From positions 88,881,140-88,945,139 of the forward strand of contig CM042143.1 in NCBI GenBank assembly GCA_023376005.1: DNA of 64,000 bases. The letters are read 5' to 3'. This stretch comes from Doryteuthis pealeii (taxonomy: Eukaryota > Mollusca > Cephalopoda > Myopsida > Loliginidae). The stretch's first letter is position 1; each line of letters begins with the position of its first letter. The notes below the pieces were generated by a model that saw nothing but the letters and a program-made list of their open reading frames with translations, did no database searches and was not told the DNA's origin. The position numbers and the translations under genes are program-made. Shown one piece after another: positions 31,050-43,508 of the stretch.

Positions 31050-32780
31050 AAACTCTTCAAGGGGAAGTAGATATGCAGGAGATAAATGAACAGGCTTAGT
31101 AGTTTAAAATACAAGATAAATCGAACCCTTCTGGTTATGCTTTTTTGATTGCTTTTATCACTTAAGCTACCAGTCTTGTTACTCCTTATCCTGTGTTTTT
31201 TTTTTTTCTTTGTTTAAAAATCTTTTTTGCAAGTATTTTTATTTTTACTGTCAGGTTCTCCATTTAAATTAAATTATTCTATGAAAAAGTGCTTGTTGCA
31301 CTTTTAATAAAAGTAAAAAGAAAATACAAATAACAAGGCGCAACCTGACAAAACACAGGTGATACTCGATGCTGTCTCGTGTATTTAGTTCTCACTCTCG
31401 TTTTTTGCCGTTTTTATCTATTTGTCTTTAAGAAAACATCTATCCGTTTATTATTGTACTTCTCTTTATCATTTAATATCCTTTTTACTGCTTACTCTTT
31501 TTTCTTACCTTTTTACTTATCTACCTATTTCAGAATTGTTAATTTAATATTTATCCAAGATTTAATAACAATAGATAAATAAAACAAATAACTAACAAGC
31601 ATTATTAACACAAAAAGAACGATTTAAAAGTTAACTCTCCTTCAGGTTTAATGACATTTGATGATTTAATACCTGTTTCTCTTTTTCAAATGCTTCAAGG
31701 TATGCAAAGAATAGCTTTCTAAGTTTTATACAAAAATGGCCGATTCTTTTATCCTTCTTGGAAATGTGTTTATTTTTCCAGATGGATAACTATGTTTGTA
31801 CTTTACAGGTATATATACTATATATTCTATTATATATTATCATAGTATATATCACTATTATATGTGTGTGTGATCTTTTTAAAAACTTTTATTTTTGAAT
31901 TTTACCTGCAAAAGTAAAAAAAAATTTCTTTGCCTTCAATAATGACTTCACTTAAACTGTTCAGATGTTTGACGATTCAATAGACTTCTTTAATCTGGCA
32001 TATGAACTACAAAGTAATTTCATACGGAACATTCTTTTGACATTTTTTAATGAAAAAAGTCTAGACTCTAAGTGAAATTTGTCTTTTTTGGTGTTCGAGC
32101 GAACCTAAAAAAAAAACAAAAACGAACCGAGACAGTACATATGTACTTTATTTAGACATGGTGTTTTAAATTGATCTAAAGCTTCATACGCGTTATTGAC
32201 TCAACACTGGTTGGTCGTTTGTATGTGGCAATACCTTTTAGACAAGCCTCGTGATCAATTAATGACTTCATAATAGATCATCTATATTTTGTTTTGCACA
32301 GTGTTTTGCCAGTTTTGAACTCTTGACCTTTGGCCAAATATCTTGGTTTTTTTAATATTACAAAAAAATTTTTACAAGGGTAATTCCCCCATAAAGTAAG
32401 GTCTTGAAAGGTAGGTTGACACGGGAAACTGTTTCATCATTCGCAGTATTTGCAACTACTGTGGTAGTTTGTTGTGCAATATGCCTATGCCTGCCATGCG
32501 CATATTTTCGTTTGCCACCAACGCTCCAGTCTTGGGAGTTGTTCCTGATTTAGCTCCCAATTAATGCTACTTTCTGCCAGTCCCTCTTTTCTCCTTTCTA
32601 AATTTTTCTGTTTTTCTCTCTCTTTCTTTATATCGAACCTTAACATACAGGTTCGTGTAATTTTTTCTCTTTCTCTATATTTCTTTCCCCGCCTTCCCCC
32701 TGTGGTGTGAAATTGTGAACATTATTTGTTTAAATAATGCAGAAATGCATTAAAATTAATTTGAAATCATTGCAAATTAA
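31050..32780. other. No gene seen
   Basis: AT-rich; small TATA-rich palindrome at 31805-31862. Frame 31379-31582 is low-complexity hydrophobic sequence without family features. Confidence 0.45.
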
Positions 32781-32984
32781 TGGAAGTGTATGTGAGTTAT
32801 GCATGGGATTCAAATAAGTCCAAAAGTGGTTAGGGAATTTGCAATGACAACGAGGTTCAATCGGTACCTCAATGACATGGTGCCAGTTGGTATTACATGG
32901 TCATCCTTTGAGATACCGCTTTGGCATACAAAAACTGCAACAGGGCAAAACAAAATCCAATCAACACAAAATGAAAGATTATGT

Positions 32985-33420
32985 ATAAGAAAATATACAT
33001 GTTGAAATGATGTAAACATTATTGAATTAAAACAATAAATATTTTTTTTGTTTGATTTCTAAAAATTATTTGGAAGACCCTTACTTTTTGAGAATAACCC
33101 TTGAGCTGGTATGCACATGGCATACAAAACTTGTTTATGATTTATGTAAAAGAAATAGAAATACGCATTATATTAGAAAAATATACTGTTGAAAATGATG
33201 TAAACATTATTGACATTACAATAAATATTTTGTGATTTTTCTAATATTTTTGGAGACCTTCCTTTGAGAATACCCTTTGAGCTGGTATGGTCATGGGATA
33301 CAAAAAATTGTCATGGAAATGACAATTATGTTAGAAAAATAGATGACGTGATTAAACTATAAAATAATGTAAATCAGTCATTGCAATAAACGTTTCTCGT
33401 GATTTCTAAATATTTTGAAA
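32985..33420. repeat. Degenerate tandem repeat, about 180 bp x 2-3
   Basis: ATGATGTAAACATTATTG...ATAAATATTTT and TTTGAGAATAACCCTTGAGC recur at about 33008, 33197 and 33367, and at 33088 and 33267. Confidence 0.6.
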
Positions 33421-33424
33421 ACTT

Positions 33425-33640
33425 TACTTTCGGCGATTTTCATTTCATATAGTGCTAATACTTTTTGGAAAGGTTGAATCCCAACTCATCTCTCCAATCT
33501 ATGGGTCAATAGTAGGAAGCTGGGCTGTTTTAATTTTGGTATGGAAACCAGTCTAGGAGAAGGAAAAACTCTGAAAGCAATTCACAGTTAAATTTGGCTT
33601 AAAAATTTTCTTTGTTGTATCCTGCCTCATGCTGAAAGGA
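33425..33640 (+). mobile_element. SINE-M copy, head missing
   Basis: TAGTGCTAATACTTTTTGGAAAGG, CCAGTCTAGGAGAAGGAAAA, TTGTATCCTGCCTCATG. Confidence 0.75.
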
Positions 33641-34194
33641 TGCTTAACTGGTTAATATTTGTGTTTTCAAGGGTTTTCTTTTTTTTCTATTGATGAATTT
33701 TGTCCTTTAAATATAAACCAAAAAATGATGGTTTTTGTGCCCTCTCAGTCCGGTGTAAAAACAATTTTTGTTAAAAGATATTGGCCTGAGGGAGGTGGAG
33801 AAATTAAATAAGATAAAATGTTTAATATTTAAAAAAAATAACTTACATTACTTAAAAAGGCATCATATTAACTCCATTGAGTTTTTTGTTTTGTTTTTGA
33901 CACTAAACAACCTCCAAAAATTTCTAAAAATTGATTTACTTATTCAGGACTCTTTATAGAAAAAATTAAGAAATTGGTAAATGAGTATAAAATATATTTT
34001 TTGTTTTGGATTCATAAAATAAGGGTCAACACTAGTAAAAAAAAACTAATTTCTGCCAATATATTGTAAGGAAAAACTTATTTTAAAGTTAAATTCCTCT
34101 GAAAAGGTGAATAAATATCAAATTTTTCCTGAAAATTTTGACTCTTAATTGATTTTTTCATAGAATTAAAAAAAAAAAAAAACAAAAAAAAATG

Positions 34195-34275
34195 AACTGT
34201 GATATAACAGTGATGTTGTTTCGGTTACAGACAAAAGAGACTGAATCTCCATCATTAAAGATAATAGATTAAAAC
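34195..34275 (+). mobile_element. LINE-T 3' tail fragment
   Basis: GTTTCGGTTACAGACAAAAG and GAATCTCCATCATTAAAG match the LINE-T 3' terminus in the plus orientation. Confidence 0.6.
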
Positions 34276-35340
34276 ACTTATTTTGATATTGATTAATTAT
34301 AATTGTTCTAATGTCTTTTTTTTTCTCTTTTATTTTTCATATCCTGGGTTGTTCTTTTATTGCCTATTAGGTAAGGTCTGTTGTTTTCAGAAATTTTACA
34401 GCTTTTTTCCTCTTTATATTTAAAAGGAATTCTTATTCATTTTGTTTGTTTTAAGTGTTCAACAAAATATGAATGTAATACAAGGAAAGACAAACTATAA
34501 GTAGAAAACCAAAAACTGGGTTTTTTAAAAAAAAAATTTTTATTACTAACTCAACAAAGCCAATTAAAAACTGAATTTAAATTGTCTCATGTACAAAAGT
34601 TTTTAGCAAAAATTCATTCAAAGCATTCATTATATAAAACCTTACTTTTTAAAATATTATCCTCACTGTAAACATAAAAACAAATCCGCTAATTCTTAGC
34701 GATTAAAAATCATATAGGGGTAAGTACAAACAAAGTTTTAGAAAAATTAATTCAAAACATTCACGTATATAAGTTATGTTTAAAATATTAATTTCCAAAA
34801 AATTTGCAAATTCTTCAGAAAAAAAAAAAATAAAAATAGGGGATTATCCGATATACAAAAAAAGAACAAAGAAAAGTGAATGACACCCATAATATTATTC
34901 ATTTTCAAATTGCTAACTGGATTAAGAAATTGAAATATTCAACTTATTTAATGTTAAGAGCAGAAGCTAACGGCTTCTACAAAATTGACGCTTACTTCTC
35001 AAACCATGACGCATTGGATAAAACTGTTCATCCAACAGGTGTCATGGCTTGAACCTTCTCCTCCTTCAGCTTCTTGTTTTGGGGTAAGGTCCCTGGCTAA
35101 CATGCTGACTGTAACATTTCTACAAAATATAAAAAGTAAGAGTGAGGACTCCAATATTATAGATTCGGAGGGTCAATAAAGCTTGATATGCCATTGAACA
35201 AATATATATAACCCAACTACTTTCTGTCTAATAGAATCCATGATGATACTTGATGATTGCTATCTCAGGAAGGATTGAAGAATTTTTATAGTTATCTCCA
35301 TTACAAGAACTAGCAAATATGATATATCCTCCAGGTTCAA
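34275..35340. other. No gene seen
   Basis: AT-rich unassigned sequence. Confidence 0.45.
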
Positions 35341-35399
35341 GTATTTAAAGTTTTAATTAATAAAATATTATTGTATAGATTCAAGTGTGATAATATTGA

Positions 35400-35850
35400 A
35401 GATAAAACTCCGACAAAGGTTGATAGACAAAAACATTTTATATACAGTCAACAGAATACAACAGGGTACATATATACATAGAGGTGTACATGACCTACAT
35501 CATAAGTATCACAAAGTTCACATGTAAAAGGATAACATAAAAGCAACAGACATGAGACTAGGAATATGCCATCGCTTGTATGTCACTTACAGTAATGTAA
35601 GGGGGGCAAAGCCCAACACAGAGGGGGGTAAGACCAGAGTCTAACACTAGTGTCTCGTAGGTCGAGCAGCGGCAAAGAGAGCGAGAAGTTCAAATCAGCC
35701 GTTTAAATACAACCCGAGGCCTAGCGGGAAACAGCGAAACTAAACAGGCAGAACAACTCTCCAGACAATACGAAAATAACGGCACAATATAAATTAGAAG
35801 GCTCAAGAAACTTAAATAAGAAACTGCAGATAAAAAGATGAAACAAATAG
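35400..35850. repeat. Dispersed repeat, unknown class
   Basis: ACTTACAGTAATGTAAGGGG...GGGGGGTAAGACCAGAG and AGCGGGAAACAGCGAAAC recur in variant form at 56460-56850 (CAGTAATGTAAGGGGGG, GGGGGGTAGATAGACTC, AGTGGGAACAAACAGCAACG). It may be an LTR or DNA-element end; no coding part is seen. Confidence 0.55.
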
Positions 35851-36094
35851 GGGGGGGGGGTTATAATCCAAAATAGACAACTGAAACTTATTCTTCTATC
35901 TACTGTGTCTTTCATTGGCTTAAATTTCCACTAATTTTAACTATTTAGTTAAAAATAAAATTAACAGTTATTTCTTCTTGTAAATCATTTCTTTTAAGAT
36001 TTATCCACCGAGATTTTTGCCTCATGTTCATCTAAAATAATCAAACCAATTAGAATCACTAAATACTAGCACATATTTATCAAATCCAAATTTT

Positions 36095-36355
36095 TAATAT
36101 CAATATGCAAATTAACCTTCCTGTTCACATGTAAACCGCTATTTTGTTGTCTTAGTAAATACAGTTTGCATGTTATTAGTATTGTAGATATGGTCAAAAG
36201 TATTACTAATATAAAAAATTTATTAATAAATTGAGGTTTAGATGAAAAATAAACTCATGGAGAATGTGGCATAAATAACTAAGGGAATTGGACTTGAGTA
36301 GTGATATGGTTTCGGTTACGACTAGAAAAACACACATTCCCATTATAATAAGATT
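36095..36355 (+). mobile_element. LINE-T 3' tail copy
   Basis: Plus-strand tail: ATATGCAAATTAACCTTCC, TAACTAAGGGAATTGGACTT, TGGTTTCGGTTACGACTAG, and terminus CCCATTATAATAAGATT. Confidence 0.8.
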
Positions 36356-37650
36356 TGGATGATAATGCACAGCAGAACTAATCTTGCTGAAACAGTTACT
36401 TCACTTTGATCCTTAGATCGGGTTATTTATTGCTACCCACCAAGCCAAATGTGATTTTATTGTGGGTGCCATGCAGGCCAAAAAATTAACTTAAAATTTT
36501 GTCATCATTCTCTTGGGGCACTCAGGCAATTGGCAAATAACCTAGCCTGTTGTGGTTGTCATGTTTTAGGCAGATGTAGTAGTAAAGTTGTAAATTTGTC
36601 TGTCAGAGCATCATGTCGTTTGGCTTCCCTTCCACTTCCTCTTACCACCAGAATAAGTACCTGTGGACTGGTCAATTCCCCTGGTAAAATGGTTACCTTA
36701 TAAGAAATAGTTCTTGTTTTCATAACCCAATATATTGTGTAAGGAGCAAAATTTTTTTTTTGAGATGTTTGGAGTGCTTATTTTGCCTTTGTGTTATGAT
36801 AAAAATCGCGATAGTAAATAGTAATTTTTTTAGGGACTTTATTTTTTTATTTATTATTTTGTTATTATATTTTTTTATTATATTTTTACGTTTTCAATAT
36901 CCTGCTGTTTGTGCAGTGAAATGGACAAAGGTTTTAATAAAAGATAAACGTTTGTAGGGTTCTTGGACTAGTAGTAAATTTTGGTCCCTGTCAAGTCTAT
37001 AAGGAGTCCTGGCAAGGATCTGTGTTTCCGTTTGAGGATGTCACTTGAACAGGTTCAAGTTTTTGAGGCTCGCATGTGGAAAGCAAAGCCTTTGGCGGTT
37101 ATTTTTGGAATCTGCAATTCTTAGTATAAAAGAACTACTAAGATATTTGTCCTAGTTTAATGTCAAGTCCTACATGCAGCCAAGTTTCACGCATGCAACC
37201 GTATGAAACATACAGAACCTATTTTTAAATACAGTGTTTGTCTGTACGTCTGAAGCGCACGGTGCGAAACAACCTCTTTCGTAAAGATTCGGAAAGCCAA
37301 ACTGTTGTCAGCTAAATAGTGGACTTCGTCCTTTTCCACCTGTCCCCTTGAATCAAGTGGCCAAGTCTTTTGGAACTGCACAGATAATTACCCTTTGATT
37401 CTTTGGCGGTTCCACTAAAGCCAAATGAGAATGGTATTGTCTGTTTTTCTATTGATAATGTTGATGAAAACTCCAAAAGCACGAGAAACAAACAAGAATC
37501 CAAGGACTTGTAATTCAACCTAGGCAATTGCTAATTCCTCGGTCACTCTTGTAGCTTTGCTTAGTAAACCCTTTTTCCTGCTATCCAATACTTTCATTTT
37601 GTTTTCTTCCAATTATTTTTCAGTTAACCCCTGCTACTGGAGTTACAACA
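36355..37650. other. No gene assigned
   Basis: Less AT-rich than its surroundings in places (36400-36700, 37000-37560) but without a recognised protein, intron signals or a repeat seen elsewhere in the window. Confidence 0.4.
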
Positions 37651-37659
37651 CATATTTTT

Positions 37660-37850
37660 TTATTTCATGTTCAGCTACCCTGAAATATAATTTCCCATCT
37701 ATGTATAAAATCGAAAAAACTGAGTTTGAAAAATAAAATTAAAAGTTTTAAAAAGATTGTTTAAAGACAATTTGAATACCTATCATAATGAATAAAATAA
37801 AACTTCGCATAAAATAACCCACCAAGGTTGACATGCCCCCTGGGTTTTAA
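37660..37850 (-). repeat. RepA fragment
   Basis: CCCATCTATGTATAAAAT, ATGAATAAAATAAAACTTCG and AACCCACCAAGGTTGACATG. Confidence 0.6.
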
Positions 37851-37984
37851 AAATAAAAAAAAAATCCCAACCCGCAAAATGAAAAAAAAAAAAAATCTAA
37901 GTTTAAAAAAATTGACCAGTTGTTTCAGGTCTTGGTAATAAAAAAGTAAAAAGTAAAGTTGTCATTCTCCTCTCAATAAATAAA

Positions 37985-38265
37985 TAATAATATATATATA
38001 TATAATATTTATATAATATATATATAGTATAGGCTAAAAAACTACTTGGTTTTCTATATATATACTTATATATACGCTATATAGGCTAAAAAACTCTGGT
38101 TCTTGTTATATATATATATATATATATATAGGTTAATAAAACTACTGGTTTTTAAAGAATCTCAAAACATTTGACTCATCTGAGGTTGCATAACGCATGA
38201 AACTTTAGTTATGAGTCCAAATATTTCATAATACCATTACTATTGATTTATATATATAATATAAT
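37985..38265 (+). mobile_element. F3-like element with hammerhead relic
   Basis: Three spaced copies of GGCTAAAAAACTACTGGTTTT-type sequence (about 38032, 38083 and 38131) separated by TATA runs lead into GAATCTCAAAACATTTGACT and a hammerhead relic, followed by another TATA run. Confidence 0.55.
38173..38217 (+). ncRNA. Hammerhead relic F3 (38.2 kb)
   Basis: Stem I GACTCAT / ATGAGTC pairs all seven bases; GAA and stem III ACT-TT-AGT are intact; cleavage base T (38210). The first core reads CTGAGGT where CTGATGA is expected, with stem II TGC...GCA, which suggests a small deletion in the core. Probably inactive. Confidence 0.65.
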
Positions 38266-38364
38266 ATATAGGATAGGAGGGTAGAGTAGTTCGACAGAAT
38301 GTAATATATATCTGTGTGTGTGTATGTCGATGTAGAGCAGACGATGTTATAAGTTTATGTATTA

Positions 38365-38635
38365 TTGTGTGTATAGTAAGTCATTGGGGTTGGCCAAAGT
38401 CGGTATTCAAGCATAGCGAGGGATTCTTCTATCCCCTTTTCACACTAGTGCACCAGGATGATTGCTTTTTTGCATCTGAGGTGGACGCGCACACACTACG
38501 ATCAGCTCCTTCTTTACCGCATCAGACTTCCTAGTGCTACTCTACCTGAGTTGGCGAGAGGCCGGTATCGAACTAGGAACCTTGTGGTCAATAGCTCGAA
38601 TGCTCTAATAACGACTGGCTAACCCCGGTCTTGGT
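38365..38635 (-). mobile_element. SINE-K copy, full length
   Basis: Minus strand: tRNA-like head GACCGGGGTTAGCCAG..., B-box AGTTCGATACCGGCC, AGGTAGAGTAGCACTAGGAA, GGTAAAGAAGGAGCTGATCG, ACCTCAGATGCAAAAAAGCA, ending near the TTACTTACTA-like tail. The plus frame 38316-38534 is its shadow. Confidence 0.85.
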
Positions 38636-38749
38636 TATATAAGTCATGAATTTTAGCACACTGATTCTTACTCTGATGTTTTATTCGACAAACTCTGACC
38701 ATACTAAACATTGGCTCATAATACTATACAAGGGACATAATTACAACTC

Positions 38750-38935
38750 CTTGACAAGTGTTAGCGCTAGACCCAAAGATTATTTTAGTATCTAAGGTGG
38801 GAACCACACCCTACTATCAGCCCCTCACTTACCACACAGATCCCTTGTTACTCATATGCTGACAGTTGGCGAGGGGCCGTATTGAACCAAGAACCTGAAG
38901 TTTCTAGCCGAATGCTCTACCAACTGAGCTGACCC
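38750..38935 (-). mobile_element. SINE-K copy, 3' truncated
   Basis: Minus strand head GGGTCAGCTCAGTTGGTAGA with B-box TTCAATACGG, then GTTAGCATATGAGTAACAAG-like body. The A-box is the best preserved in the window. Confidence 0.8.
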
Positions 38936-39169
38936 AAAATATTAAATTTTAAAAAATGTCTTTATTGTTTTGTAACTTGAATTGAAAAAAAATGTGTAGA
39001 GATAGATTCCATTTATTTTTAAATAAATAAAATATAACTATTTTAAAAAATTGTCCCACATTTTTCTTTCAATTGTTGATAGCCTTAAAACCAACTTGCC
39101 AAGCAATATCAAACATAAGACTTCAAGCAAATTATATATGATATATATATATAAATATACATATATATT

Positions 39170-39240
39170 TTTTTTACAACCCCTCAGACGTATTATTATA
39201 TATATATTATAATATATAAAACGTCTGAAGGGGTTGTCCA
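39170..39240. repeat. Small foldback
   Basis: ACAACCCCTCAGACGT and ACGTCTGAAGGGGTTGT are complementary across a TATA-rich loop. Confidence 0.75.
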
Positions 39241-39719
39241 AAAAAAAATAAAATAAAATTAAAAAAGAACAGGTATGGTTCTACGAATTTTGGAAAAACT
39301 ATGAAAGGACCCAGACAAAATCAAGTTTACACCACTGAATAGTTCGCGGTCTAAACTAGAAACAGACACCTAAATGAATATCGTTTGAAAAAACGAAAAT
39401 TTTTATTTTATTTTTATATTTTTTCCTCATAGAAACCTTAATATACACTCATTTACTTAAGTTGTGGTTAATATAAGTATCAAAAATATCAAAGAGAGGA
39501 GTTACTATAGTGTAGCCTACTGTGGCTTTCAGTTGGGGAGATAGAAAGGCCTAAAAAATAAAAATTATAAAAAAGGAATACAGGAATGAATGGAAAAAAA
39601 GGGGGAGGGTAAACCGCCAAAACCTGATAACCTCCCTTATTGACTTTGAAGAAGCACCATCACAACGGCACAAAACCGCAATTTAGAAATAAATAATAAA
39701 TAAATAAATAAAACCAGCA

Positions 39720-40330
39720 TTAATCACCTTTTAAAATTCTGACATCACAACCGTATCAGGCTGATCCGGCCTGGCCCGACACAGACAGAACTATTCAATT
39801 GTGTTCATTTTTCCTATTTTTCTCTGAAACTTCATCAACAGTAATTTCATTACACAAGCTTCTTTTCCCATTCATGATTCATATTTGAAAATTGTTTGCA
39901 ACATTCTGATTGGGAACAGGCCAGGACGACACGTTCGTTTTTAGAAATAACACTTAGGTCAAAAAGAAGAAATGGTTTAATATCGTGGTTCGTCTAAGAT
40001 TACCAATACGCATGCGCATAATTTGTTATTTCCTTTCAATGCGTTACACGGTCAACATTTGCTTTCATTGTGTTCAATTATATTTAATTTATATATCCTT
40101 CATTTTTATATCACAATCAGGATATCGCATCAAGAAAGAATTACTCGGCGATGCCCATCTCCTCTCTAAAATATGTGACATCATTCTGTCGACCGGGGCT
40201 TATAATTGCGTGATTGCGAATATGCGGATATGACAACAATTCTTTTAATTGGGGACCGCCTCACGAACGAGCTCATGGGATTGGTGGATGCCAAAAAGTG
40301 CGTTAATTACCGTCGGCATTCCAAGTTAAA
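39720..40330. other. CpG-richer unique segment
   Basis: Contains CCGGCCTGGCCCGAC, CAGGACGACACGTTCG, ACGCATGCGCATAA (close to the NRF1 site) and GACCGCCTCACGAACG. A possible splice acceptor at 40124 precedes a plus frame GYRIKKELLGDAHLLSK that runs to a stop at 40231-40233. This could be a promoter or small exon of an unseen gene; I do not recognise the peptide. Confidence 0.25.
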
Positions 40331-42035
40331 AAATATTTACGTTCTTCTTTCAATATGGCCTAAACTGATCACCTGACGTATTTTGTCGTGGTACCTAGTA
40401 ATATGTACAAATATATGGGGGGGGACGATATTTACCGAACTAATGTTACTTAACTGTTATGCATTTCTACACGTAAACATAGACTTAGTTTAACGAGTAA
40501 AAAAAATATTCTGTCAAAGACGAAATTCTCCTGAATTTGAAACATTATTTTTTAAAATTTTTATTAATATTAATAGCGCAAAATATTACATCATAAAATT
40601 TAACATTTCAGTTTGAGACGTTTTTCATAAAACATGTCGCCTTATCAATAGTTAAGAGCGAATGCTCAAAAAGCGCTCTCTTCACACGGCGCGCAAATTT
40701 CAAAAAAATATATATAAAAACGTCAATAAAAACGGAAAATTATCTTTTAATGTTTCTTCTTACATTAATAAAAATTAATTCCAAGTTATGTGTTTAAAAA
40801 AAAAAAAAGAAGAAAGAAAAAAACAAGTTTCTGTTACATATAACCAAATGTTTGCATTTTAAATTAATTGCTGTTAAATCTTAATCTTGTTCACCATAGT
40901 TATCGCATCTTGACGCGAACAATTAGACCAAAGTAATTTTCATGGAGGATCAACATGGAAAATTTTTTTTGTCCTTTCATTGTTGATTTCAAAAAAATAA
41001 TTTAATTTCTTCTAACAAACACTGTTTGAGCTCTACAGCATATTACGGATTTGAAATATTTCCCAGCAGCAACAACATCAGTTTTCAAACAAAACAAAAA
41101 AGAATAGATATCATTCCCCTATATCTCCATTAATAAAAATGACGAACAATTTTTAATTCAAAAGACATTATTTCAATATCCTTTTAAATATAAAAGTCGT
41201 ACTATATTATGTCATTATTTTTAGCTAAATAATTTTTTATACAATATTTTCTTTAATTAAAATAATACGATTCTGCTGTACACTTAAAAAAAAAGTATTT
41301 ATTTACATTTTATGAATTTTAAAAAATCCCAAAAAAAAGAAAAAAAAGGTAGGACAATAGAACTTTCCATAAAAATCCTTAGAAAATAATCGTAACAAAT
41401 AAAAAAAAAAATTAAGTTTTACGTTAAGACGCCCTTAATTATGATGTATTTTTTTTTTTTTTTTTTTTTTTACATATGTTCCGTCATTGAATTATTCTTT
41501 TCCAAAATGTAAAATTTAGTGAGTTTATACAGAAAAAAAAAAAAAAAAAATTACCAGATATTTGTACGGGGCGGACAATCGTGCCAAAACAAACTAACGA
41601 AAAAAAAATTATTAACCTTATCAATTTAATTAAAACGTTTATTTACAATAAAAGTTCATAATTTTATGCTTCATATACCGAAAGTTTATTCAAATCGGAT
41701 TGTTAGTTATTTTATATATTTTTTAGAAGAATTCCTGTGATGCCCCCGTAGTAGAAAAGCCGCCGCGAAATTGAGCAGACCTAAAGAACGGATTTTAATA
41801 AAAGATATATGTTTCTTATTAAAAGGACATTTTTTTCTCAAAATTCTAAAGAATTTTTATTGTTCTGTTGAAACCTACCACGATCATTTGTTAATTTGAC
41901 CTCTTTAAGTGTAGATAAATGAGAGGTTTTTTAACATGTTTTAAAGAATTTCAATGGGAGAATTAGATTTTGTTTACATTTTTTATAACTTTTTTCAATT
42001 CTCTGGAATGTCTAGATGAGGCTTGTCGATGAATT
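40330..42035. other. No gene seen
   Basis: AT-rich with long poly-A/T runs (for example 41450-41470 and 41530-41550); no repeat family recognised. Confidence 0.5.
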
Positions 42036-42039
42036 AATT

Positions 42040-42245
42040 ATCTCGTTATTTCGGACTATTGTCCCATCTTCCATTTTATTGACAACGTTTCGGCCGAAGC
42101 CCTCACGGCCTTCTTCAGGTATTTCTTGTCAGACTCGGGAACCTTCTTTTCGAACTCAGAAACTTTCTGTCGTAATCGGGAGCCATCACGAACTTTGAAC
42201 CAACCCTTTATTTAGTCCATGGGGGTATCCTGTTCATCCACTACC
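42040..42245 (-). mobile_element. F4B copy with best-preserved core
   Basis: Matches the left arm at 23.4 kb, including TCTTGTCAGACTCGGGAACC and GGAGCCATCACGAACTTTGA. Confidence 0.7.
42078..42125 (-). ncRNA. Hammerhead-like motif F4B (42.1 kb)
   Basis: Minus strand: CTGAAGA (42118-42112), stem II A-GGCCG...CGGCC (5 perfect pairs, 9-nt loop), GAA, palindromic stem III ACGT, T. All catalytic bases and stem II are sound; the proximal stem I pairs only AC with GT, so activity depends on unseen distal pairing. Confidence 0.5.
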
Positions 42246-42264
42246 ATAGCTTTTTCAATTTGTT

Positions 42265-42500
42265 TCATTACGGACCTCCAATCTGCTGTCTGGAGCTCGG
42301 GGAATTGTGGACCACCCCTTCAACACCACTACTCGCAGGTCCACTCTGCACCGCGAGTGGTAGTACCTGTTAGCGTCCCATCTATCAGTTAATAGAAACA
42401 GATATGTTTGAAAAAAATTGAGTACCATCTAGAATGAATAAACAAAATGTCTTCGGCAAAAATTGACCCCCCAATGAGTGACATGCTGTAGAATACAAAC
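42265..42500 (-). repeat. RepA copy (first half)
   Basis: GAATTGTGGACCACCCCTTC, GAGTGGTAGTACCTGTTAGC, CAATGAGTGACATGCTG. Confidence 0.75.
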
Positions 42501-42514
42501 AACCAGCCAACCTT

Positions 42515-42560
42515 ATGATATATATATATATATACACACAACATATAGATATATAAATAT
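42515..42560. repeat. (TA)n microsatellite
   Basis: TA and TATACACA run. 42560-43060 shows no recognised gene. Confidence 0.8.
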
Positions 42561-43124
42561 ACATTTATGTTTCCCTTTTAACCTTTTATTTTTATTTACT
42601 TTTAGTCTTTTAATATTAAAACAAAATCACGGTGAGATTATAATACATCCGATATTATATATCCATATTAACTTCAATTAAACCAAAATAAATAAATAAA
42701 TCTGAACATATTTTAATAAACCCACATTAATCACTACAAACCCTATAACAATTATAGACAATCCCCATCATCGTCGTTAAAACCAGTAGAATAATAACAA
42801 CAAGACGACTACACCATTTACATTTTTGATCCTTCAAAAATCACCACTTCACTTTTTTGAACTGTTGAATTTCAAAAACAGCTTCGTCGAATTATTATTC
42901 CATAACGAACGTTAATCGCGAAGACACACACGATGTAAACGACTGCAATTAATCAGATATCTTGATTAATCCAGTGGATGTAAACCCTAAGACCCTGTAT
43001 GGTGAAACTCGCAGAGGTACTTGTACCCTGTATTACAATTAATATATATATAATATATAATTATATATATATGGTGATTGCTCCTTCTTGTCAGACTGTC
43101 ATCTCTTCATTGTTCACTGCATGC

Positions 43125-43275
43125 CCATGTGTATTTACCCATAGCTGGAGGAAGAGGATTCATACCTTTCCCAAGAGTATTAGCACTATGTGAAATGCCA
43201 GACAGCCTCATCCAGGATTTGAACTCGGGTTGATGAGTCCATTTCTTATGACTCTAACCATTACACCACACAGTT
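43125..43275 (-). mobile_element. SINE-M copy with clear head
   Basis: Plus-strand text ATTTACCCATAGCTGGAGG, ACCTTTCCCAAGAGTATTAG, CATCCAGGATTTGAACTCGG, TGACTCTAACCATTACACCA. On the minus strand this gives A-box TGGTGTAATGGTTAGAGTCA and B-box GAGTTCAAATCC. Confidence 0.85.
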
Positions 43276-43375
43276 CCATACATGGTGTGTGTACTTATGT
43301 GCATCCATATATATATATATAATATAATAAGATAAATATATAGGTTTTACATATCTATTTATTGGGTGACAGAGG

Positions 43376-43428
43376 AACATTCACAACCATATTGGTTTCA
43401 TGCGATGCATTCATCAGGTGAAGATGTT
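43376..43428 (-). ncRNA. Hammerhead ribozyme F3, minus arm
   Basis: Minus strand: AACAT-CT-TCAC (stem I), CTGATGA, stem II ATGC-ATC-GCAT, GAA, stem III ACCA-ATA-TGGT, cleavage base T, stem I GTGA-ATGTT. Stem I is TCAC/GTGA plus AACAT/ATGTT with a CT bulge. All core bases are consensus; the cleavage triplet is GTT (an allowed NUH). Confidence 0.88.
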
Positions 43429-43458
43429 TCAAAGATGTTTCAAATGTCTTTCATTTGA

Positions 43459-43508
43459 AACATCACCTGATGAATGCATCGCATGAAACCAATATGGTTG
43501 TGAATGTT
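43459..43508 (+). ncRNA. Hammerhead ribozyme F3, plus arm
   Basis: AACATCAC (stem I), CTGATGA (43467-43473), ATGC-ATC-GCAT (stem II, 43474-43484), GAA, ACCA-ATA-TGGT (stem III, 43488-43498), T (43499), GTG-A-ATGTT (stem I). Stem I has one bulged A. All catalytic bases are consensus. It differs from the minus arm only near stem I. Confidence 0.88.

Noticed and set aside
37247..37272. CTGAAGCGCACGGTGCGAAAC as a hammerhead
   Set aside because: A9 is C, and stem II would have a one-base loop; no stem I.
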